Made by a program: the position numbers and the translations under genes. 64,000 bases of DNA from Methylibium sp. Root1272 (lineage in GTDB: Bacteria; Pseudomonadota; Gammaproteobacteria; Burkholderiales; Burkholderiaceae_C). Below the pieces are notes generated by a model, which saw only the letters and a program-made list of their open reading frames with translations, was not told the origin of the DNA and did no database searches. The stretch covers positions 945-64,944 of the forward strand of contig NZ_LMDY01000017.1 of NCBI RefSeq assembly GCF_001425905.1, in the 5' to 3' direction. Positions 1-8,325 of the stretch are shown here, one piece after another. Positions within the stretch are counted from its first letter, which is position 1. Each line of letters begins with the position of its first letter.

Positions 1-1560
1 GCCAGCACCGGCGTGGGCGACATCAACTCCGGCAGCAGCTTCCGCCAGGCCTTCGGCGGCACCGCCGGCGGCCCGCTGGCCTACGCCAACGACCGCGCGC
101 TGATCGACCTGCCCGCCTTCTACATCGACTACAACAACGGCCCGCTGTGGCTGCGCGCGGGCAACCAGCAGATCGCCTGGGGCGAGGCGCTGTTCTTCCG
201 CGTGGCCGACCAGCCCAACGGCCTGGACCTGCGCGGCCACCTGTTCGGCGTCGCCGCCGAGGAGTACTCCGACACCCGTCGCTCCGCGCTCGGCCTGCGG
301 GCCAACTACCGCGTCAACGAGAAGATGGACGTCGACGGCTTCGTGCAGCGCTTCGCGCCCACGCTGCTGCCCAACGGCGAGACCGGCTACAACCTCATCC
401 AGGACCAGTTCACCGTCGAGAAGATGGACGTCGACGGCTTCGTGCAGCGCTTCGCGCCCACGCTGCTGCCCAACGGCGAGACCGGCTACAACCTCATCCA
501 GGACCAGTTCACCGTCAACCAGCGGCCCGGCTACGAGGACGTCAAGAACAAGTGGAACGTCGGCTTCCGCTTGAAGGGCGAGGCCGGCGGCTTCGGCTAC
601 CAGGCCTTCGCGATCAACCGCACCAACCCCGACGGCGTCTACAAGTGGATGGCCGCCGGTGGCGCCGGTGCGCTGCCCGGCACCGCCTTCGCCATGCAGC
701 CGACCGGCGTCTGGAGCGCCGAGGAGTGGTTCCGCGGTGCCGCCAACTCGCGCCTGAACGGCATCGAGGGCGTGGCCACCTCGATGAACTTCATCGGCAC
801 CAACGGCGACCCCTACGGGCTGGTCGGACTGGCCACGGCCTGCGGCGCCTCGCGCCCCGAGCTCGGCAACTTCCAGATCGGCAGCAAGGCGGCGGCCCAG
901 TGCATCCTGGACTCCTTCTTCTCGCCGGGTGCGGCGGGTGGCGTCGGACCGCTGCGGGGCTGGCTGAGCCGCGAGTACAAGCGCGAGTCGGTGTTCGGTG
1001 GCGGCATCAACCGCGTGTTCGAGGGCGAGCCCGACTCGCTGCTCGACCAGCTGATCGGGCGCTTCGAGTTCTCGTACACGCCCAACAAGCACTTCACCAA
1101 CCCGACGCTGGGTGACTACATCAAGAAGGACGAGTACCAGTTCGCGCTCATCCTCGAGAAGTACCACAAGTTCACCAGCGCCTTCCCGGCGACCTACTTC
1201 GTGGCGCAGTGGCTGCACAAGTCCAGGAGCGACCTGTTCGGGCGCTACCTGGGTGGCGTGGGCAACACCCCGGGCGAGGCCCCGAACGGGCAGTCGGGCG
1301 GCTTCAACGCGCTGGCGCTGGCGCTGCAGCAGCCGTCTCCGACGCTGGAGTACCGCTTCGACTTCGCGATCCTGACCGACACCAAGGGCGGCTGGTACAT
1401 GCAGCCGGGCGTGAAGTGGAAGCCCACCAAGTCGATCCAGGCGGACCTCTACCTCAACGCCGTGTACTCCCAGAACAAGGGCGAGTACCGCGACTTCGTC
1501 GACGGCCTGCAGCACAACAACGAAATCTTCGCTCGCGTGGCCATGGTGTATCGAACCTGA
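1..1560 (+). CDS. DUF1302 family outer-membrane protein, 5'-truncated by the window edge
   Basis: The reading frame is open from the first base, so the true start lies upstream; the first in-window GTG (13) is not the start. The visible 519 residues are rich in aromatic, Gly, Asn and Asp residues with alternating polar/hydrophobic stretches, and carry DUF1302-like segments such as GNQQIAWGEALFFR and the C-terminal LNAVYSQNKGEYRDF. DUF1302 proteins are predicted beta-barrels usually encoded beside DUF1329 lipoproteins and RND-type exporters; the partner genes would be upstream and are not visible. Residues 107-139 and 140-172 are an exact 33-residue tandem duplication. A strong terminator follows at once, so this is the last gene of its transcription unit. 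The precise role is unknown; transport of hydrophobic compounds has been proposed for relatives. Confidence 0.8.
   Translation, partial: ASTGVGDINSGSSFRQAFGGTAGGPLAYANDRALIDLPAFYIDYNNGPLWLRAGNQQIAWGEALFFRVADQPNGLDLRGHLFGVAAEEYSDTRRSALGLRANYRVNEKMDVDGFVQRFAPTLLPNGETGYNLIQDQFTVEKMDVDGFVQRFAPTLLPNGETGYNLIQDQFTVNQRPGYEDVKNKWNVGFRLKGEAGGFGYQAFAINRTNPDGVYKWMAAGGAGALPGTAFAMQPTGVWSAEEWFRGAANSRLNGIEGVATSMNFIGTNGDPYGLVGLATACGASRPELGNFQIGSKAAAQCILDSFFSPGAAGGVGPLRGWLSREYKRESVFGGGINRVFEGEPDSLLDQLIGRFEFSYTPNKHFTNPTLGDYIKKDEYQFALILEKYHKFTSAFPATYFVAQWLHKSRSDLFGRYLGGVGNTPGEAPNGQSGGFNALALALQQPSPTLEYRFDFAILTDTKGGWYMQPGVKWKPTKSIQADLYLNAVYSQNKGEYRDFVDGLQHNNEIFARVAMVYRT
319..516 (+). repeat. Exact 99-bp tandem duplication inside the DUF1302 gene
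   Basis: Copy 1 is 319-417 and copy 2 is 418-516. They are identical base for base, with no spacer, and 99 is divisible by 3, so the frame is kept. Each copy encodes 33 residues beginning EKMDVDGFVQRF and ending IQDQFTV. Perfect identity means a very recent duplication or an assembly or sequencing artefact. Confidence 0.97.
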
Positions 1561-1597
1561 TCCTGTCGCGCACGCGGCAGGGCTCGATACCCATTTG

Positions 1598-1631
1598 CAC
1601 CGGCTGCCTGTCCGGCAGCCGGTGTCTTTTT
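1598..1631 (+). terminator. Rho-independent terminator after the DUF1302 gene
   Basis: A perfect 11-bp stem, CACCGGCTGCC (1598-1608) pairing with GGCAGCCGGTG (1614-1624), encloses a 5-nt loop. It is followed by TCTTTTT (1625-1631). It begins 38 bases after the DUF1302 stop codon. Confidence 0.9.
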
Positions 1632-1825
1632 GCATTCCGCGGAGCGTTCGTTGTCCGACCGATGCCTGCACCCTTGTGGGACGGCCTCAGGCCCGATGCC
1701 GTGCATGCGCGGGCGAACCTGGCGCAGGCGCTCCCCAGCTTGGACGCCGCGTTTCACGGCAGGCCCCCGCCGTCCCCCCTCCGGCGGGGTGGATGGGGCC
1801 GGGTGACGGGACTACGCTCGTTCGC

Positions 1826-2098
1826 ATGAGCTACGCCGCCTTCCTGTCGTTCAACAACCGCGCCGCGCTGGCGCGCTCCGTCAGCGCCGGTTGCTACACC
1901 TGCCTGGGCAGCTTCACGCCCGCCGACGTTCGCCACTGGATCCACGACGACACCACGGCGCTGTGCCCGATCTGCGGTGCCGACACGGTGCTGCCCGGCG
2001 TGAGCGATGGGGCCACCCTGCAGTCTGCACGGGCCTCCCAGTTCGAGGAGGCCGAGACGGTCCCTGCCGCCCTGTCGATCACGCCCGAGTGGCTCTAG
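1826..2098 (+). CDS. Small zinc-ribbon-like protein, conserved hypothetical
   Basis: This 90-residue cytoplasmic protein starts MSYAAFLSFNN. It has two CxxC pairs, CYTC near residues 28-31 and CPIC near 50-53, separated by about 20 residues, which would bind one zinc ion as a zinc ribbon. The C-terminal third is acidic and without recognisable features. Similar short proteins starting MSYxxFLxxNN and carrying the same cysteines occur in Burkholderiales, but I know of no assigned function. The ATG at 1826 was chosen because the homologous N-terminus begins there; the frame continues upstream through sequence that does not look coding. It stands alone between the terminator and another small gene. 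Confidence 0.7.
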   Translation: MSYAAFLSFNNRAALARSVSAGCYTCLGSFTPADVRHWIHDDTTALCPICGADTVLPGVSDGATLQSARASQFEEAETVPAALSITPEWL

Positions 2099-2177
2099 GC
2101 GCCGACCTTCGGCATGCGGCGCATGCCGCGGACACCGCGGATCGACGGCCCCGGGACTTCTGAAGAAATCACCATAC

Positions 2178-2456
2178 ATGCAACGCCCCTGCGCTGCACA
2201 GATCGTCTGCGAGGTCCATGCCGACAGCACCTCCCGGCTGAACGCGAGCGGCAGCAGCTGCGATGAAAAATACAAGAGCACCCAGCAGAAGCTCTACGCC
2301 AAGACCCGATGGAAGCTCGAGGGCGACAAGTTCACCACCTCGGCCACCAACTTTGCCGTCGGGCAGAGCTACACGGTCAGCGTGTCCTGCAACCGCATGA
2401 CGTGGGTCGGCACCGAAGGGCAGGGAACGCTGATACTCCAGAAGCAGTCGCCATAA
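2178..2456 (+). CDS. Small hypothetical protein
   Basis: I do not recognise this 92-residue product. Codon use from about 2178 onward fits a real gene (strong GC3, frequent AAG, ACC, CAG), whereas the same frame upstream of the ATG looks random, so 2178 is the likely start. The protein is polar, with three cysteines near the N-terminus, one at 33 in SSCDEKY and one near the C-terminus in SVSCNR. The C-terminal half reads like a short beta-rich domain (SYTVSVSCN, TWVGTEGQGTLILQK). It has no obvious signal peptide, so it could be the remnant of a longer exported protein. Its stop is 18 bases before lysE, so the two may be co-transcribed. Confidence 0.5.
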   Translation: MQRPCAAQIVCEVHADSTSRLNASGSSCDEKYKSTQQKLYAKTRWKLEGDKFTTSATNFAVGQSYTVSVSCNRMTWVGTEGQGTLILQKQSP

Positions 2457-2474
2457 CGAGCGGGAGCCGTCCTC

Positions 2475-3101
2475 ATGGTCAGCATCGAGTTCCTCGTCAC
2501 CTCGCTCGTCGTGGTGCTCATCCCCGGCCCCGGGGTTCTCTACACGGTGTCGACCGGGCTCACGCAGGGCCGCGGCGCCAGCGTCTACGCGGCGCTGGGC
2601 TGCACGGCCGGCATCGTGCCGCACCTGCTGGCCACCGTGCTGGGCCTGGCCGCGGTGATGCACACCAGCGCGCTGGCCTTCCAGGTGCTCAAGTTCGCCG
2701 GCGTGGCCTACCTGTTCTACGTGGCCTACGCCACCTGGCGCGACACCTCGGCCTTCGCGGTGGACGGCAACGCCGCTGCGTCGCGCACCCCGGCGTCGAG
2801 CCTGGTGGCGAAGGCTTTCCTGCTGAACATCCTCAACCCCAAGCTCACCATCTTCTTCCTCGCCTTCCTGCCGCAGTTCATGGAGCCGGGTACCGGCCCC
2901 TGGTCGCCGCTGCTGCAGTTGCTGCTGCTGAGCGCGGTGTTCATGGCGATGACTTTCGTCGTCTTCGTGGTTTATGGCCTGGTGGCTCATGCCTTCCGCC
3001 AGCGCGTCATCGACTCGGCGCGCGTGCAGCGCTGGCTGAGGTACGGCTTCGCGGCGGCATTTGCGGGCCTGGGTGCCCGGCTGGCGCTCAGCGAGAAGTA
3101 G
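2475..3101 (+). CDS. LysE/RhtB family amino-acid exporter
   Basis: This 208-residue inner-membrane protein has about six hydrophobic segments. The LysE-family hallmark VVLIPGPGVLYTVSTGL lies at residues 13-29, and the C-terminal helices follow the LLNILNPKLTIFFLAFLPQF segment that is typical of RhtB/LeuE proteins. The family exports amino acids or homoserine lactone-type compounds by proton antiport; the substrate cannot be read from sequence. The ATG at 2475 is preceded by a GCGGGAG-like ribosome site. The length is normal for the family. Confidence 0.88.
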   Translation: MVSIEFLVTSLVVVLIPGPGVLYTVSTGLTQGRGASVYAALGCTAGIVPHLLATVLGLAAVMHTSALAFQVLKFAGVAYLFYVAYATWRDTSAFAVDGNAAASRTPASSLVAKAFLLNILNPKLTIFFLAFLPQFMEPGTGPWSPLLQLLLLSAVFMAMTFVVFVVYGLVAHAFRQRVIDSARVQRWLRYGFAAAFAGLGARLALSEK

Positions 3102-3204
3102 CGCCGGCCCGGTGTGGCGCCTTCGGGGGGCGCTGGCATTCCGGCGCGGCCGTGCGCGAATCTCCCACAATCGAGTTTCCCCATTCTTCGCAGAGGCCTC
3201 CGCC

Positions 3205-3855
3205 ATGCAGCTGATCGGCATGCTCGACTCGCCCTATGTCCGCCGCGTCGCGGTGTCGCTGCAGCTGCTCGGGCTGCCGTTCGAGCACCGCTCGATCTCG
3301 GTGTTCCGGGGCTTCGACACGTTCCGCCGGATCAGCCCGGTGGTCAAGGCGCCGTCGCTGGTGTGCGACGACGGCAGTGTGCTGCTCGACTCGACGCTGA
3401 TCCTCGAACACGCCGAGGCGCTGGCCGCGACCCTGCCGCCGCCGCGCCGCAGCCTGATGCCGGCCGACTCGGCCGAGCGCCTGCGCACGCTGAGCCTGCT
3501 GGGCCTGGCGCTTGCCGCCTGCGAGAAGAGCGTGCAGATCGTCTACGAGAACCTGCGTCCGGCCGACAAGCGGCATGCACCCTGGTTCGACCGCGTCAGC
3601 GGCCAGTTGCGAGTGGCCTACGGTGAGTTGGAGGCCGCGCTGGCGCGCCGGCCGCTGGCGGTGTCGACCGACAGCATCGACCAGGCCGGCGTCAGCATCG
3701 CCGTGGCCTGGTGGTTCACGCAGGCGCTGATGCCCGACGTGGTCGACGCGGCGGCATATCCGCGGCTCGCCGCGCTCTCGGCGCAGGCCGAGGCGCTGCC
3801 GGCCTTTCGCGCCGCGCCCCACGGCGAAGATGCGTACCCGGTCACGGCCACGTAG
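3205..3855 (+). CDS. Glutathione S-transferase family protein
   Basis: The product has 216 residues. The N-terminal thioredoxin-like domain (about 1-80) begins MQLIGMLDSPYVRRVAVSLQ. Its SPYVRR turn is the position of the active-site Ser/Cys in GSTs, and the cis-Pro glutathione-binding region is VVKAPSLVCDDG followed by LLDSTLILEH. An all-helical C-terminal domain follows from about residue 95. Such proteins conjugate glutathione to electrophiles or reduce disulfides; the substrate is unknown. The start was set at the ATG where GST homology begins; the upstream part of the frame is not GST-like. It is a single-gene unit. Confidence 0.87.
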   Translation: MQLIGMLDSPYVRRVAVSLQLLGLPFEHRSISVFRGFDTFRRISPVVKAPSLVCDDGSVLLDSTLILEHAEALAATLPPPRRSLMPADSAERLRTLSLLGLALAACEKSVQIVYENLRPADKRHAPWFDRVSGQLRVAYGELEAALARRPLAVSTDSIDQAGVSIAVAWWFTQALMPDVVDAAAYPRLAALSAQAEALPAFRAAPHGEDAYPVTAT

Positions 3856-4048
3856 CGCCGGCCGGCGCATCTTCATCTCATCTCTCGTGCGACGGCGGCT
3901 CTCCAGGTGCCTGGGCCGCGCGCATCAGCGACGCCCAGCGCTGCGTACAGCGCCTGCATGTGAAACCCGAGGCACGGGTCGCAACTCGCGGTAGGGGGCA
4001 GTAGGGCGGCTGTCGATGCGGTCGGCCAGGGCGTTGCGCGCCCGTCGC

Positions 4049-4246
4049 TCACTTGTCGCTGCGCGTGGAGCAGGTGTTCAGCCCGAGCGGCAAATAGGCG
4101 GGGCAGAAGCGGAACAGCCCGGTGGCGATCGGCACCACGCCCAGCCAGCCCCAGGGGCCGATGGCGCCCGCCACGGTGGCGGCGATCAACGCGACACCGA
4201 CGACGATGCGCGCGCCGCGGTCGAGGGTTCCCACATTGGCATTCAT
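4049..4246 (-). CDS. DUF2892 inner-membrane protein
   Basis: The product has 65 residues. The MNANVGTLDRGARIVVGVALI start and the GPWGWLGVVPIATGLFRFCP segment are diagnostic of DUF2892, the membrane part also found at the C-terminus of the rhodanese YgaP. Two hydrophobic helices (about 14-30 and 33-50) suggest a hairpin in the inner membrane; two cysteines (FRFCP and NTC) lie at the C-terminal end. An AGGAG ribosome site lies 8 bases before the ATG. The gene is transcribed opposite to both neighbours. Function is unknown. Confidence 0.85.
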   Translation of the reverse strand: MNANVGTLDRGARIVVGVALIAATVAGAIGPWGWLGVVPIATGLFRFCPAYLPLGLNTCSTRSDK

Positions 4247-4413
4247 GGCGTTTCTCCTGGAGTGAAGCCGGCTTCATCATCTCGCCGCGCGGTGAGTGCG
4301 GTGCTGACGTGGATCAAGGCCGCGGTTCGTGGCAGGAGAAGGGATTGACTTTGTTCGATCGGCGCCGCTAGCGTGCCGACGTCGATTTCGAGCGACGCCT
4401 CCGGGATGCACGC

Positions 4414-5244
4414 ATGACGATGACGATCGCACCGCCCTCTCTCGACGCCCTGGCCCGGCAGATCCAGGCCGCACAGGACGCGACCCGGCAGATCGAGCCC
4501 TTCACGTCGCAACTCGACGGCTTCGACGTGCCGGCCGCCTACGCGGTGGCGCAGCTCGTGCACGAGGCGCGGCTGCGCGAAGGCGCGCACGCGGTCGGTC
4601 GCAAGATCGGCTTCACCAACCCGGACATGTGGTCGCTGTACGGCGTGCGCGATCCGGTGTGGGCCCACGTCTACGACCGCACCGTGGTGCACGTGGCGGG
4701 CGGGCGGCACGTGTGCCGGCTGGCGCCGTTCGCCGAGCCGAAGATCGAGCCCGAGATCGTGCTGCACTTCCATCGCGCGCCGCCGGTGGGCGCCGACCCG
4801 GCGGTACTGCTGGACTGCATCGACTGGGTGGCGCACGCGTTTGAGATCGTGCAGTCGCATTTCCCCGGCTGGAAGTTCCGCGCTGCCGACACCGTGGCCG
4901 ACGCCGCACTGCACGGCGCGCTGCTGATCGGCGAGCCGCAGGCGGTGGCGCGCTTGCAGCCCAGCCTGCGCTCGGCGCTGGCGGCCTTCTCGGTGGAGCT
5001 GGTGTGCGACGGCAGCGTGCGCGAGGTGGGCGTGGGCGCCAACGTGCTGGGCAGCCCACTGGCCGCGCTGGCCCATCTGGTCGGCGTGCTGGCGCGTCAG
5101 ACGCAGGCGCCGCCGCTGCAGGCCGGCGAGCTGGTGACCACCGGCACGCTCACCACCGCGCAGCCGGTGCGTGCGGGCCAGGCCTGGCACACGGTGCTGC
5201 GCGGCATCGATCTGCCGGGACTGGCGGTCGAGTTCGTCGACTGA
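4414..5244 (+). CDS. 2-keto-4-pentenoate hydratase / 4-oxalocrotonate decarboxylase family protein
   Basis: This 276-residue product has the fumarylacetoacetase-like fold of MhpD/XylJ-type hydratases and XylI-type decarboxylases. Supporting motifs are GRKIGFTNPDMWSLYGVRDP (residues 62-81), the metal-binding EPKIEPEIVLHF stretch near 108-119, and HFPGWKFRAADTVAD. These enzymes handle Mg-bound 2-hydroxydienoates from meta-cleavage of aromatics. No other meta-cleavage genes are nearby, so the physiological substrate is open; a stand-alone member acting on another 2-oxoacid is as likely. An alternative ATG lies two codons downstream. Confidence 0.8.
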   Translation: MTMTIAPPSLDALARQIQAAQDATRQIEPFTSQLDGFDVPAAYAVAQLVHEARLREGAHAVGRKIGFTNPDMWSLYGVRDPVWAHVYDRTVVHVAGGRHVCRLAPFAEPKIEPEIVLHFHRAPPVGADPAVLLDCIDWVAHAFEIVQSHFPGWKFRAADTVADAALHGALLIGEPQAVARLQPSLRSALAAFSVELVCDGSVREVGVGANVLGSPLAALAHLVGVLARQTQAPPLQAGELVTTGTLTTAQPVRAGQAWHTVLRGIDLPGLAVEFVD

Positions 5245-5285
5245 TGGGCGTGCGGCGCCGGCCGCGCCGCGGCGTTCTCGGCTTG

Positions 5286-5699
5286 TCAGCCCAGCGGCGG
5301 ATTGGCCGGCATGCGGGCGCGGCCCGGGTCCTGCGCCACCCAGGGTTGGGCGTGGTCGCACCAGATTTCCATCTGCGGCTGCAGGCCCGAGGTGTCGTCC
5401 AGCGTGCCGGCCTTCAGGAAGGTGAGGGCGGGGGCGGCCGCCACCTCGGAGACGATCGCCGAGCCGCAGTTGGGGCAGAACTTGCGATCCACCGGCAGGC
5501 CGCTCTCGCCGGTGTCGCGGTAGGTGGACACCGGGCCGCCTTCGATCACCAGGCTCTCTCGCGGCAGGCCGAGCACGATGGAGAACGAGGTGCCCGACTG
5601 CTTCTGGCAGTGCTTGCAGTGGCACACGGCAGTGAACACCGGTTGCGCAGAGCCGTGATAGCGAACCTTGCCGCACAGGCAGCCGCCGACGATTTCCAT
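5286..5699 (-). CDS. GFA (glutathione-dependent formaldehyde-activating) family protein
   Basis: The 137-residue protein has the complete CENP-V/GFA zinc set: C7 and C9 (GGCLCGKVRY), C26, C28 and C31 (CHCKHCQKQSG), and C75 and C78 (FCPNCGSAI). Founding members speed formation of S-hydroxymethylglutathione, but most family members are uncharacterised zinc proteins. Length is typical. The ATG at 5699 is preceded by a GGAGACTCCCC stretch serving as ribosome site. It is convergent with the hydratase gene, 41 bases away, and divergent from the NlpE-like gene. Confidence 0.85.
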   Translation of the reverse strand: MEIVGGCLCGKVRYHGSAQPVFTAVCHCKHCQKQSGTSFSIVLGLPRESLVIEGGPVSTYRDTGESGLPVDRKFCPNCGSAIVSEVAAAPALTFLKAGTLDDTSGLQPQMEIWCDHAQPWVAQDPGRARMPANPPLG

Positions 5700-5905
5700 G
5701 GGGAGTCTCCTTCAGGCCCGGGCGTCGAAGGCGCCCGCTGGGGTGACGCTAGCACCGCAGGTGCCGGTGCGCCAGCGGGCGGTTGCGGGTGTTCCGGCGC
5801 ATGACAGTCGGATCGAGGCGAAATGCGGGTGCCGTCGTGCGGAACAAGCCTGGAAATCGGCTACAAAGCGGTGGGATCCGGCAGGGACTGGAGCGAGGGC
5901 GGCCC

Positions 5906-6496
5906 ATGACTCGAAGAACGTTCGGCGGCGCAGCGGCGGTGGCGTCGGCCGCGCCATGTCGGCGGCGGCGCTTGCTCGCGCCGTGCATGGCGTTGGCCCT
6001 CGCGGCCGGCGTCGCGACCGGGCTGCGGGCGCAGCAGCCGGCCATGCCCGTACCCGCCACCTTCGCCGGCGTGATGCCCTGTGCCGACTGCCCCGGCGTG
6101 GCGCAGACACTCACGCTGCGCGCGGACGGGCTGTACCGCCTGCGCCGCACCTACCTCGGCAAGCCCGACGGGCCGTACTCGGAGCTCGGCCGCTGGAAGC
6201 TGAATGCTGCCGGCACGCTGCTGATGCTGCGCGGCGAGACGGACACGCTGCTGTTCGCGGTGGCGCCATCCGGCGGCGAGGGCGAGGACATGCTGCGCCT
6301 GCTCGACCGTCGGGGTCAGCCCATCGAGTCGGATGCGAACCTGGCCTTGCGCCGCACGGCGGAGCTCGACCCGGTCGCGTTCACCGACTGCGACGGCGGA
6401 GTGCGTGAGCGCACCGCCGTCGAGCTTGCCGCCGGCGGCAGCAACAGCGATCCACCCGGCGTGGCCTGCGGGCCGCGGCCGACCGACCCGCATTGA
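5906..6496 (+). CDS. NlpE-like N-terminal domain protein, exported
   Basis: The chosen product has 196 residues. An Arg-rich N-terminus (MTRRTFGG, then RRRR at 19-22) and a hydrophobic stretch (residues 23-40, ending LRAQ) look like a signal peptide. The mature region carries the NlpE signature TFAGVMPCADCPGVAQTLTL with the CxxC pair at 59 and 62, then YRLRRTYLGK. In Escherichia coli NlpE is a lipoprotein sensing surface contact and copper stress through Cpx; here no lipobox cysteine is evident, so it is probably periplasmic. The frame is open from 5783, but the 5906 ATG places the signal peptide correctly. Confidence 0.72.
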   Translation: MTRRTFGGAAAVASAAPCRRRRLLAPCMALALAAGVATGLRAQQPAMPVPATFAGVMPCADCPGVAQTLTLRADGLYRLRRTYLGKPDGPYSELGRWKLNAAGTLLMLRGETDTLLFAVAPSGGEGEDMLRLLDRRGQPIESDANLALRRTAELDPVAFTDCDGGVRERTAVELAAGGSNSDPPGVACGPRPTDPH

Positions 6497-6542
6497 CCGA
6501 TCAATCGAACGACAACACGAATTTCATCAAAGGGAGGATTCC

Positions 6543-7349
6543 ATGGACACCGAAGCGATACAGACTTTCCTCGGCACCACCGTCACCGCGGTGGGCCTCA
6601 AGATCCTGGCCGCGCTCGCGTTCTGGATCATCGGCCGCTGGATGATCAGCCGGGTGATCGCGCTGGTGCAGGCCGGCATGAACCGCAACCACGTCGACCC
6701 GACGCTGACCAAGTACCTGGGATCGATCATCGCCATCGCGCTGAACATCGCGCTGGTGCTCGGCATCCTGGGCTACTTCGGGATCGAGACCACCTCGTTC
6801 GCGGCGATGCTGGCCGGTGCCGGCGTGGCGATCGGCGCGGCATGGAGCGGGCTGCTCGGCAACTTCGCGGCCGGCGCCTTCATGCTGATCCTGCGGCCCT
6901 TCAAGGTGGGTGATTTCGTCAGCATCGGCGGCGTGGTGGGCACGGTGCGCGAGCTCGGGCTGTTCGGGACCACGATCGTGACGCCCGACAACGTGATGAC
7001 GATCCTGGGCAACGGCAAGATCTTCGGCGACACGATCCAGAACTTCTCGGTGCTGCCGGTGCGGCGGGTCGAGCGGGTGGCGCAGCTGGCCAACGGTGTC
7101 GATCCGCTCGATGCGATCGCGCGCCTGAAGGCCGCGGTGGCGCAGATCCCGAATATCTCCAAGGACATGCCGCCCGAGGTGAACCTGCTCGACTTCAGGC
7201 TCGAGGGCCCGCAGATCGCGGTGCGCCCCTACACCCACACCGACCACTACTGGCAGGTGTACTTCGACACCAACGAGGCCATCGTGCGGGTGTGCCAGGA
7301 GGCCGGCTGGCCGGTGCCGTCGGCGCTGCACGACATCAGGAAGCTGTGA
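6543..7349 (+). CDS. mscS: MscS family small-conductance mechanosensitive channel
   Basis: This 268-residue protein has three hydrophobic segments (about 13-36, 54-78 and 85-110). The third has the Gly/Ala-rich pore-helix pattern (AGAGVAIGAAWSGLLGNFAAG) and leads into the beta domain (RPFKVGDFVSIGGVVGTVRELGLFGTTI, then PNxxI-like PDNVMTI). The soluble C-terminal alpha/beta domain ends at ALHDIRKL. Length matches short MscS (286 in Escherichia coli). It acts as an osmotic safety valve in the inner membrane. A good ribosome site (AGGGAGG) lies 6 bases before the ATG. Confidence 0.9.
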   Translation: MDTEAIQTFLGTTVTAVGLKILAALAFWIIGRWMISRVIALVQAGMNRNHVDPTLTKYLGSIIAIALNIALVLGILGYFGIETTSFAAMLAGAGVAIGAAWSGLLGNFAAGAFMLILRPFKVGDFVSIGGVVGTVRELGLFGTTIVTPDNVMTILGNGKIFGDTIQNFSVLPVRRVERVAQLANGVDPLDAIARLKAAVAQIPNISKDMPPEVNLLDFRLEGPQIAVRPYTHTDHYWQVYFDTNEAIVRVCQEAGWPVPSALHDIRKL

Positions 7350-7366
7350 TGAAGGGGGGTGGTGCT

Positions 7367-7390
7367 GACGGCGCCGGCCTCGGCGCCGTC
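7367..7390. terminator. Bidirectional hairpin between convergent mscS and SDR genes
   Basis: The 10-bp perfect stem GACGGCGCCG / CGGCGCCGTC has a 4-nt loop (GCCT). It lies in the 84-bp gap between two converging genes. There is no T-tract on either side, so it may be a transcript end stabiliser rather than an intrinsic terminator. Confidence 0.55.
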
Positions 7391-7433
7391 GCGCAGCGGC
7401 ATGGACCGGCCGGGCCGGCGAGAGACCAGTCGA

Positions 7434-8276
7434 TCAATCGACGAAGAAGTCCAGCACGAAATCCTTCGTGCCGGGCGTGACGCTGTACTGCTCGAGGTCG
7501 GTGATGCCGTGCTGCGCGAGCAGCGTGTCGTCGATGAAGAAGTTGCCGGTCACGGCCTTCGCGTCGCTGGTCAGCACCAGCCAGGCGGCGTCGGCCAGGA
7601 TCTCCGGCGTGCGGCAGCGGGCGATGTCGATGCCCGGGATCATCTGCAGCGCCGCGGTGGCGATGGCGGTGCGCGGCCACAGGCTGTTGACGGCGATGCC
7701 CTGGCTCCTGAACTCGGCCGCGTGACCCAGCGTGCATTCGCTCATGCCGTACTTCGCCATCGTGTAGGCCACGTGGTTCTTGAACCAGTGCGGCTTCATC
7801 GACAGCGGCGGGCTCATGTTCAGCACGTGCGGGTTGCGGCCGGCCGCGGCGCTCTTCAGCAGTTGCGGCAGGCAGGCCTGGGTGCACAGGTAGGTGCCGC
7901 GCACGTTGACGCCGAACATCAGGTCGAAGCGTTTCATCGGCGTCATCGGCGTCGGCGTGAGGCTGATCGCGCTGGCGTTGTTGACCAGGATGTCGATGCC
8001 GCCGAAGCGCTCGACCGTCTGCGCCACCGCGGCCAGCACGCTGGCCTCGTCGCGGATGTCGCCGGCGATCGCCAGCGCCTGGCCGCCCGCGGCCTCGATC
8101 TCGGCCGCCGCGCTGTAGATGGTGCCGGGCAGCTTGGGGTTGGCCTCGGTGGTCTTCGCGACGATCGCGATGCGCGCGCCGTCGGCCGCGGCGCGCTTGG
8201 CGATCGCCAAGCCGATGCCGCGGCTGGCGCCGGTGATGAAGAGGGTCTTGTCGCGCAGGGTCGGTGACGTCGTCAT
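7434..8276 (-). CDS. Short-chain dehydrogenase, HSDL2-like
   Basis: The product has 280 residues with a Rossmann nucleotide site TGASRGIG (15-22), NNAS (99-102), catalytic S155 in MSPPLSM, and Y171xxxK175 in YTMAKYGMS. The sequence around the active site (NMSPPLSMKPHWFKNHVAYTM) and the downstream AVNSLWPRTAIATAA closely match the hydroxysteroid-dehydrogenase-like 2 subfamily, which is linked to lipid metabolism. It is the last gene of the tetR-led beta-oxidation operon, 49 bases after the enoyl-CoA hydratase stop. The start is the ATG at 8276 with GAGGAAG upstream. The substrate is probably an acyl or 3-hydroxyacyl compound (inference). Confidence 0.87.
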   Translation of the reverse strand: MTTSPTLRDKTLFITGASRGIGLAIAKRAAADGARIAIVAKTTEANPKLPGTIYSAAAEIEAAGGQALAIAGDIRDEASVLAAVAQTVERFGGIDILVNNASAISLTPTPMTPMKRFDLMFGVNVRGTYLCTQACLPQLLKSAAAGRNPHVLNMSPPLSMKPHWFKNHVAYTMAKYGMSECTLGHAAEFRSQGIAVNSLWPRTAIATAALQMIPGIDIARCRTPEILADAAWLVLTSDAKAVTGNFFIDDTLLAQHGITDLEQYSVTPGTKDFVLDFFVD

Positions 8277-8325
8277 GGCAGCTTCCTCGGTGACGGAAAG
8301 GATGAGGTGGCAGAGGCGCGCAGCC

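Noticed and set aside
1757..1800. C-run/G-run stretch before the zinc-ribbon gene, similar in feel to the operon-spacer repeats
   Set aside because: It lacks the NTGA start, the GxTGCGG arm and the GGGCGGCCC arm, and is not in an operon junction; too little similarity to group it with the others.
3873..4280. 135-codon minus-strand frame overlapping the DUF2892 gene
   Set aside because: It reads the DUF2892 gene in another frame and gives an Arg/His-rich product without similarity; DUF2892 has the right ribosome site and motifs.
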